From: Erinaceus europaeus
Taxonomy: Eukaryota; Chordata; Mammalia; Eulipotyphla; Erinaceidae
Assembly (NCBI RefSeq): GCF_950295315.1
Contig: NC_080179.1
Location: 74,760,261 to 74,824,260, forward strand
Length of the DNA: 64,000 nt
Direction: 5' to 3'
The notes beneath the pieces were generated by a model, which searched no databases, was not told where the DNA came from, and worked only from the letters and a program-made list of their open reading frames with translations. The translations under genes and the position numbers were made by a program. This document shows positions 56,421 through 64,000 of this stretch, one piece after another; the first letter of the stretch is position 1, and every line of letters begins with the position of its first letter.

Positions 56421-57198
56421 TAAACTCACTTTATTCCAATTTGGGAAACCCTCTACAAGAGCAGTAGCTAGAAGCCTCCAGAATCCCATGGATTTGCTTC
56501 CTATGTGACAAGAAAAGCTCTTCTTCCCAGGACCCTGCCCTCCCCAAGAGCAGCTGTGGTCACTTTGGTTGGCTCTTATGCCAACCCCTGTCCCACACAG
56601 ACCTAGCCACACATGCCCTGTGGTGAGGAAGAGGTTACCTCAATCTTGGAAGCTGGTAACAGCTCACTACCCCAGGTCCCACTAATTATTTACTCATTAG
56701 AAATAACCACAACCATTCATCAAGGGACTAAAATATTAATGGCAGGCAGGACTATCACTTTTGATGGAGATGCTAAATATTACTTGGCACCTCACCACAG
56801 AGCGTTCTGACAGGGTTCTAAATGCCAATCAATAATTTAAAGTCCCATTGACACTGACATTCTTTTAATTACAGAGCTTTCCAGAGCTGCAGGTGTGCTG
56901 AGGCAGAAAGATCGAGGTCACCCCGACGAATGCTCCATTTGTCTTAGAATCCCATCTCCTTCCCTTCTGCTTCATTAATAGCAGTTTTGTTTGATAATCC
57001 TGCAGCCAGGTGTTGACGTGCTTCCAAAGTAAAGTTTCTGTCTTTTTCTCCCTCAGTGTAGGAGCTACCCCACCTTAATTCACACATCTGGGTGGGTGGA
57101 ACTTTCAGGAGAGGGTGAACTACAAAAATATTGGGTTGTTGGAAAAGTCATGATGCAATTTTGCATAGAAAAAAAAAAACATGAAAATACTCCAGTTT
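56421..57198. other. Repeat-poor interval
   Basis: No gene recognised. AT-rich from 56680, with TTAATTACAG and TGATAATCC motifs but nothing specific. Confidence 0.4.
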
Positions 57199-57199
57199 C

Positions 57200-57412
57200 A
57201 GGGACCAGGTGGTGGCGCACCTGGTTAAGCGCTCACATTACAGTGCACAAGGACCCAGGTTCAAGCCCCTGGTCCCCACCTGCAGGGGGAAAGCTTCATG
57301 AGTGGTGAAGCAGGGCTGTAGGGGTCTCTCTGTCTCTCTCCATCTCTATCTTCCTTTCCCTTCAATTTCTCTCTGTCTCTATCCAATAATAAATAAATAA
57401 GGTTTAAAAAAA
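57200..57412 (+). mobile_element. S2 SINE, near-consensus
   Basis: GGGACCAGGTGGTGGCGCAC head, AGGTTCAAGCCCC B box, TCTCTATCCAATAATAAATA tail. It was used here as the S2 type copy. Confidence 0.95.
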
Positions 57413-57649
57413 GAATTAAAAAATATTAAAAAAAAAAAAAAGAACAGACAACACTCCAGTGTCTGACAGTCTGATAGTTTGACGCTGCTTCTATAGTCCT
57501 AGGAGGCCTCTGGATACCCTGGCCCTCCTCTGACACCCCACACACTTTCTCTGACAGCACTAGCAGTACCAAGCTACAGAGTGAGACAGCCTGCTGGAAC
57601 GCTCCCCAAAGGGAGACATGAAACCACACATTACAAGAGCAGAGATACA

Positions 57650-57880
57650 CTGGAGGCTGGATGGTGCTACACCACATAGAGAACTCACATTGCCATGCAT
57701 AAGGACCCAGGTTCAAGTCCCTGGTCCCCACCTGCAGAGTGAGGGTCTCCACAAACAGCAGAACAGTGTCAAAGGTCTCTCTCTTTCTCTCTGTCTCTTA
57801 CTCTCTATCAAAAGCATATGGCTACCAGGAGCAATGGAGTCGTGCAGGCACTGAGTCCCAACAACTCTGGTTATAAACAA
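57650..57880 (+). mobile_element. S2/S1-long-like SINE
   Basis: GAGGCTGGATGGTGCTACAC, AGGTTCAAGTCCC B box, TACCAGGAGCAATGGAGTCG long block. Confidence 0.8.
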
Positions 57881-57924
57881 AGGAGGAAAGAAAGTAGAGG
57901 CACATTTATGAGAGCCCTTAAAAG

Positions 57925-58640
57925 CGGCATGCTACAAAGCGGCAGATGCTACTCTGATTCCATCCTGAACTCTTTGGGCAGCTGACCTCATCAATGTGTC
58001 CTGAGCCTCTCCAGAGCCCTAACCCACTAGGGAAAGACAGAAATAGGCAGGGGGTGAGGATCAACCTGCCAATGTCCATGTCCAGTGGAGAAGCAATTAC
58101 AGAAGCCAAAAAGCCACCTTCTACACCCCATAAAGAACTTTGGTCCGGGGAGTCGGGCGGTGGCGCAGTGGGTTAAGCGCACGTGGCGCAAAGCGCAGAG
58201 ACCGGCGTAAGGATCCCGGTTCGAGCCCCCGGCTCCCCACCTGCAGGGGAGTCGCTTCACAGGCGGTGAAGCAGGTCTGCAGGTGTCTGTCTTTCTCTCC
58301 CCCTCTCTCTCTGTCTTCCCCTCCTCTCTCCATTTCTCTCTGTCCTATCCAACAACAAAGCAACGTCAACAATGGCAATAATAACCCCAACGAAGCTGCA
58401 ACAACTAGGGCAACAAAAAGGGGAAAAAAATGGCCTCCAGGAGCGGTGGATTCATGGTGCAGGCACGGAGCCCAGCAATCACCCTGGAGGAAAAATAAAT
58501 AAATTAATTAATTAAAAAATAAACATGAATAGATTAACTTAAAAAAAATTTAAATAAAAAAAAAAAAAAGAACTTTGGTCCATATCCCCAGAGGGGGAGA
58601 AATGATAGGGGGAAGATGACCAGCGGGCTCTGAAACCCAA
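57925..58640 (+). mobile_element. L1 3' end split by an S1-long
   Basis: 57940-58146 (GCAGATGCTACTCTGATTCC, TAACCCACTAGGGAAAGAC) continues after the SINE at 58567 (CTTTGGTCCATATCCCCAGA). It becomes unalignable after 58620. Confidence 0.8.
58147..58566 (+). mobile_element. S1-long SINE, youngest-looking, perfect 15-bp TSD
   Basis: GGGAGTCGGGCGGTGGCGCA head, perfect B box GGTTCGAGCCC, long 3' block CCTCCAGGAGCGGTGGATTC to CCAGCAATCACCCTGGAGG, then an impure A-rich tail. AAAGAACTTTGGTCC repeats exactly at 58132-58146 and 58567-58581. Closest to a family consensus of all copies here. Confidence 0.97.
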
Positions 58641-58751
58641 TTCCATCAGGACCTGGAAAGAGAAGAGGAAAGAAGAAAAGGACCTTCAGAAGTTGTAGCA
58701 TGTCTAGGTTTGACTTCAAAAGTAAGAGAAAGCTGAACCATATAAAAAAAT

Positions 58752-59108
58752 GGGGGGCAAGCAGTCATGCATGAGGATAAGCAGAGTCCAAAGCACAGGA
58801 CCTGTGCAAGGAAACCAGGGAAGACCCAGCTCCCCAGCTGCCCACCTGCAAGGGGGGTCACTTCACGAACAGTGAAGCAGGTCTGCAGGTATTTATCTTT
58901 CTCTGCCCCTCACTTCTCCTCCTCTTTCAATTTCTCTATGTCCTGTCCAATAAAAAAGAAAGAAAGAAGGAGAAAGAGAGAAAGAATGAAAGGAAGGAAG
59001 GAAGCAAGGTAGGAAGGAAGGGAAGGAAGGAAGGCGACCTGCAGGGACAGTGGATTCATAGTGCCAGCATCGAACCCCAGCAATAACCCCGGAGGCAATA
59101 AATAATCA

Positions 59109-59110
<2 letters not shown>
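58752..59110 (+). mobile_element. S1-long SINE with (GGAA)n insert
   Basis: The region around the B box is rearranged (CAGGGAAGACCCAGCTCCCC). A GGAA-rich tract at 58957-59033 lies between the CAATAAAAAAG and GGCGACCTGCAGGGACAG segments. Confidence 0.82.
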
Positions 59111-59112
<2 letters not shown>

Positions 59113-59185
<73 letters not shown>

Positions 59186-59186
59186 T
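59113..59186. repeat. (TA)n(GA)n compound microsatellite
   Basis: About 24 TA units followed by about 12 GA units. Confidence 0.97.
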
Positions 59187-59350
59187 CATAGAAATAATAG
59201 TCAACCTACATCTGTGACCTTGGGAGAACTACTGCAGTTTCCAATAGAGGGAATGGGGACATGGAACTCTGGTGGTGAGAATAGTGTGGAATTATAACCC
59301 TGTTGTCTTTTAATTTTGTAAATCAATATTAAATCACTAATAAAAATATT
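59187..59350 (+). mobile_element. L1-tail
   Basis: ACTACTGCAGTTTCCAATAG, GGAACTCTGGTGGTGAG, TGTAAATCAATATTAAATCA. Best example of the older L1 terminus. Confidence 0.8.
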
Positions 59351-59359
59351 TTTAAAAGA

Positions 59360-59620
59360 AGTTGACGCAGCAGGTTAAGCACAGGTGGTGCAAAGCGCAA
59401 GGACCGGCATAAGGATCCCGGTTCGAGCCCCTGGCTCCCCACCTGCAGGGGAGTCGCTTCACAGGCAGTGAAGCAGGTCTGCAGGTGTCTGTCTTTCTCT
59501 CCCCCTCTCTGTCTTCCCCTCCTCTCTCCATTTCTCTCTGTCCTATCCAACAACAATGACATCAATAACAACAATAAAACAACAAGAGCAACAAAAGGGA
59601 ATAAATAAATAGTCTCTTTT
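59360..59620 (+). mobile_element. S1 SINE, 5'-truncated
   Basis: Starts near TTGACGCAGCAGGTTAAGC, missing about 14 bases of head. B box GGTTCGAGCCC is perfect. Confidence 0.93.
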
Positions 59621-60179
59621 AAAAAAATTGAAAAAAATGGCATGCTATCTATTTAAAATGGTTATGAAAGTACAACACTGGGTCCGCATCCCAGAGGACT
59701 TCACTGTGCAACAGGTGTTTACTTAGAAGTCTCATCCGTGTCCTGAGTGCTAGGACTAGTACAAAGAATGCTGCGAGGAAGTCCTTGGTCAGCTTTCAGT
59801 CCAGTGGAAAACACAGTCAGCAAGTACTGAAATCAATTCGCAAGATACTTCCAGCTTAAAAAAAAAAGTGCCGTGTAGCAGGCAAAAGCTCCATCACTGG
59901 CCACATGGGCATCTCTTTACTTAGGATGGGCAATGAGAGGCCTGTGGAGAGGGTGAGACAAGACCTGAGGGGATAAGAAACAGGCAAGTGTGGGTGTGCA
60001 GTGAGCGCATCGCTACAGAGAGAGGCGGAAGGTGCAAAGGCCCTGAGGCGACAAGAATGAGCCCAGCATATCTAAAAGAAGAGAACACTTGTCTGGTTAG
60101 AGATGAGACCAGAGTAGGGACAAGACTCTGGGGGGGGAGGTTGTACTCACTCCTCAGTGTCATAAGAAGCACAGATGTA
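59621..60179. other. No recognisable feature
   Basis: Repeat-poor. The minus frame at 59921-60286 is partly SINE. Confidence 0.4.
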
Positions 60180-60490
60180 AAGACCAGGCAGTAGCGTAAC
60201 AGGTTAAGCACAGGTGGCGCAAAGCACAGTGATGGTTGTAAGGATCCCAGTTTGAGCCCCTGGCTCCCCACCTGCAGGGGGGTCACTTCACAAGCAGTGA
60301 GGCAGGTCTGCAGGTGTCTGTCTTTCTCTCCACCTGTCTTCCCCTCCTCTCTTGATTTCTGTCTGTCCTATCCAATAACAATGACAACAACAATAAACAA
60401 CAAGGGCAAAAAAAGGAGGGGGACTAGCCTCCAGGAGCAGTGGATTTGTAGTGCAGGCACTGAGCCCCAGTGATAACCCTGGAGGCAAAA
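60180..60490 (+). mobile_element. S1-long SINE
   Basis: Head GACCAGGCAGTAGCGTAAC, B box AGTTTGAGCCC, long block CTCCAGGAGCAGTGGATTTG ending GTGATAACCCTGGAGG. Confidence 0.9.
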
Positions 60491-60617
60491 ATAGAAGAAG
60501 GAGAAGAAGAAGAAAGAGGAGGAAGAGGAAGAGGAGAAGGAGGAGAAGGAGGAGGAGGAGAAGGAGAAGGAGAAGAAGGAGAAGGAGAAGAAGAAGAAGG
60601 AGGAGGAGGAGGAGGAG
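60491..60617. repeat. (GAA/GGA)n purine tract
   Basis: About 127 bases of GAA and GGA triplets grown from the SINE tail. All-purine strand, so poly-Arg/Lys/Glu frames here are artefacts. Confidence 0.95.
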
Positions 60618-60929
60618 CACAGATGTAATACAACCAACGCCACCACCACACATTTCACTTCAGAGTGTGTCCAGAGACACCAGGCCTGGAATGCCAGGCC
60701 CTTCAGCTACATTACTTTGGTGGGACCTTTCCTAGCTCTCAGGACTCCTCCACTCCATTTTGGGTGGTGCACTTCCTAACAAAGCCACAAAACCTAGATA
60801 TAGACCAGGACCTATGATGTATCTATCCATAAGTTATGGGAAAATATATATCTTAAAGTAAAAAAAAAGTGATCAATAATTTGCAGTGACTCAATTAAGT
60901 GCAGCAAGCAAGTAGAAAGACCTAAAAAA

Positions 60930-62150
60930 AAGAAGACATTTTGTTTATTAAGTAATGTGCTTATCAAATAGTTTCTACTTAGACCTAGATATCCTCCTCA
61001 CCTACCTCCTATTATTACACATCCCTCAATAACTCCAAGGCTAACACCGCCAGCCAAAGTCAGGACTACAAAAGCTGACTAAGGGCAAGACACCGGCCAG
61101 CTTTAATGATGACTCTTTAGTCACTATCAGGCCACCCCATGACCCGGGGCCCTAGTCAGGGAGTCCTGGGATTCCCACACAGACATGATGGGCCTAGACC
61201 TCTAACAGATCCCTCTCACCACTGTCACTGGTCATCTCCCTCAGGAACAACATAGTGGACCCTCTTGTGGGCCTCTACAAGAACTTGCCTTCAATATGGA
61301 AAAACAATGGTATGGACTGCCTCATTCTCCCAAGGGAGGTTGGTTCAACATACTCTGACACTTGAGGAAGACAGGTCCTAATATGAGTGAAGCCTAAAAT
61401 GTTCCTAGCTATGACCACAGAATGTGAGTTCAGCTCAGATCTACAGGGATGCAGAGGTCACATAGGCTCCTAAGCTGAGTATTCATACCCCTTTCCCATA
61501 TTTGGGAGCTACTCTCTCCCCTGATCAGCTTCCTGGTTCTTTTGCAGCCATGACATCATCTCCCCAGTAAATAACTTGGATCTACCTGCATTTCAAATGT
61601 CAGGCTCAGAAAAAAAAATAATAACTAGTATAGTCATGGGCCTTTTGGAATACAACTAAAATAGGCCTACTAACTATCTACAAAACGGAGACCTCCCAAC
61701 TCTTCATCTGAACTATTTCAGCCTTTAGGTTCATGATTAGTCAACAAATTTTGGCTTTATATGTTAACTCTCTTTTCAGCCACCAGGTTCCAGATGCTAC
61801 CATGATGCCAACCAGACTTCCCTGGACAGACAACCCCACCAATGTGTCCTGGAGCTCCAATTCCCCAGAGCCCTGCCCCACTAGGGAAAGAGAGAGGCAG
61901 ACTGGGAGTATGGATCGACCTGTCAACACCCATGTTCAGCAGGGAAGCAGTTACAGAAGCCAGACCTTCCACCTTCTGCATCCCACAGTGACCCTGGGTC
62001 CATGCTCCCAGAGGGATAGAGAACAGGAAAGCTATCAGGGGAGGGGATGGGATACGGAGTTCTGGTGTTGGGAACTGTGTGCAGTTGTCCCCCTCTTATC
62101 CTATGTTTTTTGTCAATGTTTCCTTTTTATAAATAAAATATTTTTTAAAT
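60930..62150 (+). mobile_element. L1-3E, sense, about 1.2 kb
   Basis: Reads from TAGACCTAGATATCCTCCTC through CAGTGTC-like middle blocks, TTGGGAGCTACTCTCTCCCC, CCACTAGGGAAAGAGAGAGG and GGGGAGGGGATGGGATACGG to the terminus CCTTTTTATAAATAAAATA. It is the best sense copy for defining the module's 3' terminus. Confidence 0.88.
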
Positions 62151-62893
62151 GTGAGTTCAGGCCTGCAGGGATGCAGAGGTTACACAGGTTCTTGTGCTGA
62201 ATGAATATGGGTCCTAGATCAGATTGATGGGTTTACGTTTAATAATATTTATATATTTTCCCATATTTGAGAGCTACTTTCTTCCCTGATCCAGCTTTAT
62301 AGTCCTATTTCCAACTCTAACACTATCTCCCCAGACAATAACTTTAGCCCACCTGCATGTTAGCTGTCAGGCTCAGGCAAAAATTAGTAAAGTCATGGAC
62401 CCCTTGGAATATACTGAAAATAGACCTACTAGCTTTTTCCAAAATGGAGATCCCCCAAAAATTACATCTGCTATATTCTTACCTTTAGGTTTCTGATTAT
62501 TAAAAATCTTTTCTGTTCTATATCTTAATGCTTTTTCTGCCACCAAGTTGCAGATGCTAGTATAACACCAACCTGACTTCCCTGGGTGGATAACCCCACC
62601 AATGTGTCCTGGAACCCCACTCTCCAGAAACCCACCCCACTAGGGAAAGAGAGAGGCAGGCTGGGAGTATGGATCCACCTGCCAATGTCCATGTTCAGCG
62701 GGGAGCAATTACAGAAGCCAGACCTTCCACCTTCTGCATCCCACAATGACCTGGATCCATACTCCCAGAGGGATCAAGAATGGGACAACTATCAGGGGAG
62801 GGGATGGGATACGGAGTTCTGGTGGTGGGAACTGTGTGGAATTGTACCCCTCTTATCCTATGGGCTTGTGGATCATTATTAAATCAATTAAAA
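62151..62893 (+). mobile_element. L1-3E, sense, second copy head to tail
   Basis: Starts GTGAGTTCAGGCCTGCAGGG, equivalent to 61426 in the previous copy, directly after that copy's A-rich end, and runs to ATTATTAAATCAATTAAAAG. It is an older subfamily (CTTCCCTGATCCAGC, CATTATTAAATC), so two insertions, not a recent duplication. Confidence 0.85.
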
Positions 62894-63146
62894 GAAGAAG
62901 CAGAAGCACAGATGTTGCTAGCGCAGCATTGCTGGTCTTCTTTGGGCTGGAGGAACTGCTCTGACTGTGGGACAAGAAACAGATCATTGTGCACAGAGGG
63001 GGCAGGAAAACATCTGCAGGTGATGTGCAGCTTTGTCAGGTGTGTGGCCCAGACACCACATCAGAAATGCTACGGCACTGGAAGAAGTTCCAGCGTGATG
63101 GTCTCTCTTTCCTCCTCTGTCTGAATGAAAACAAGCAGCCTAGGGG
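62894..63146. other. Short unique spacer
   Basis: No feature recognised. Confidence 0.4.
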
Positions 63147-63335
63147 GTCAGGTGGTGGTGTTTCCAGTTGACTACATGCATTTGCATGATTACAGACCTG
63201 GGTTCAAGCCCCCAGTCCCTACCTACAGGGAAGGAAGCTTCTCAAGTGGTGGAGGAGTGCAGCAGCCTTCTCTCTCTCTCTCATCTTTATTTACCCCTTT
63301 CTTTTTAATTCCTCTGCCTCTAAAAAGAGAAAGAA
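63147..63335 (+). mobile_element. S2 SINE
   Basis: GGGGTCAGGTGGTGGTGTTT head, GGGTTCAAGCCCC B box, tail GCCTCTAAAAAGAGAAAGAA. Confidence 0.88.
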
Positions 63336-63340
63336 AAAAT

Positions 63341-64000
63341 GGACTCTCCTCTCCCAGATCAACTAGGAATACCAAAGGAGACCACCCGGACAGAAACAAG
63401 ACAGGACTAGAATGACCACAGGAACCCAGTAAATCACCCGTGAGTACAAACACGCGTGGCTGGTGACAGAGAGGAGAGAGGGGCCTAAGGAGAGATTAAG
63501 TGACTGCTAACAGTTCAGCAGTTTATCAGTGGAGACACCACCTCCAGTCTGCTCCACAACAAGGGGACAGCTGAAGGGAGGAAAGGACTCCCCAGAGACT
63601 CACCAAGTGCAACTCTGAGTCTCCATTGCTACTACCCTCAGAATCTGGAGCACCAACGGGGAGGAACACCAGGGGACAGTGATCTAACTGGGAAACTCAG
63701 GAGAAGACCTATACCTCGGTGGCATAGCTGAGGGGCTGTGAAAGTCTCTTTGCATAACCACTGGATTATCTCTGCCACACCCTGCTTTATCTCTTGGTCA
63801 GGAGTCAGTGATTAAGCTAAGAAGCCTATTGATAGTTTAAAAGCCCTCAGGCTCCCAAAGCCTACAGGGAAGGAAAAAAAAAAAAAAAGAAAGAGGCTTT
63901 TAAACCACTGAGCTCCAACTCAGGGATTGAAATAACTGTTAATTTCCACCACTGTGAACCCTTTAATTAATTTACTTAGACACAAGTCAATCCAGGCAGT
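63341..64000 (+). mobile_element. L1 5' UTR, continues beyond the window
   Basis: CTCTCCTCTCCCAGATC, ACCAAAGGAGACCACCCGGA and AACAAGACAGGACTAGAATG align with the leader at 15370-15450. From 63437 the sequence goes on (GTGAGTACAAACACGCGTGG and onward) where the 15-kb element is deleted. It lacks roughly the first 60 bases of the presumed full leader. No ORF1 start is reached by 64000. If it continues intact, a near full-length L1 lies across the right edge. Confidence 0.7.

Noticed and set aside
60288..60735. Arg-, Lys- or Leu-rich frames
   Set aside because: Produced by the GAA/GGA tract in a SINE tail.

Overview
This window looks like mammalian genomic DNA, very probably from a hedgehog (Erinaceidae). 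The evidence is dense tRNA-derived SINEs of the kind I remember from hedgehog genomes (ERI-type). They are mixed with L1 fragments whose long 3' ends recur many times, LTRs, a U6 snRNA retropseudogene and many microsatellites. I found no protein-coding gene or convincing exon. The longer open frames all lie in SINEs, L1 remnants or simple repeats.

Family labels used below (mine, defined from copies in the window). S1: SINE with head GGGAGTCGGGCGGTAGCGCA, B box GGTTCGAGCCC, a pyrimidine-rich middle and a CAACAAnAATAA tail; S1-long adds a 3' block starting CCTCCAGGAGC and ending near CAATAACCCTGGAGG. S2: SINE with a GGTGGTGGCGCACCTGG head and B box GGTTCAAGCCC. S3: SINE with GAGGAGATAGC and CCAGAGCTGAGCA blocks. 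S4: SINE with TCTGGGAGGCGGTGCAGTGG. S5: older SINE with GGCTGGAGAAATA. L1-3E: a repeated non-coding module, up to about 1.7 kb, that ends in an A-rich AATAAA tail; 5' truncation and 13-14 bp target-site duplications (TSDs) mark it as the L1 3' end. L1-tail: an older L1 terminus ending in AATCAATATTAAATCACTAA. Family B: a short repeat ending in CTGTAAACCATTAA.

Layout. 0-8 kb: old SINEs, L1-3E copies and a solo LTR with a 6-bp TSD. 9-11.6 kb: an ancient antisense L1 split by an S1 and by L1-3E. 12.9 kb: U6 retropseudogene. 15.3-16.5 kb: a rearranged L1 that appears to start at the true L1 5' end. 17-21.5 kb: S1/S2 insertions with TSDs, a candidate LTR and an L1-3E. 22.8-26.5 kb: antisense ORF2 pieces and an inverted S1 pair. 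28-37 kb: mostly antisense L1 3' ends. 37.5-46.5 kb: the most repeat-poor part, with no exon recognised. 46.56-47.17 kb: an inverted-LTR palindrome with tRNA-Lys(CTT) sequence at its centre. 49.3-50.4 kb: an order-permuted ORF2. 51.7-52.3 kb: a large CTCTCTCC array inside a SINE. 52.6-60.6 kb: densely packed and nested SINEs. 60.9-62.9 kb: two L1-3E copies head to tail. 63.3 kb to the end: an L1 5' UTR that leaves the window.

The most unusual object is the palindrome. An LTR reads outward from a primer-binding site that continues into tRNA-Lys sequence well past the normal 18 nt, and then into an inverted R-U5 copy. It looks like a fossil of aberrant retroviral reverse transcription. All boundaries were read by eye and most are good to about 5-20 bases. 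Family names from memory (ERI, ERVK-like, L1MA-like) are not database results.
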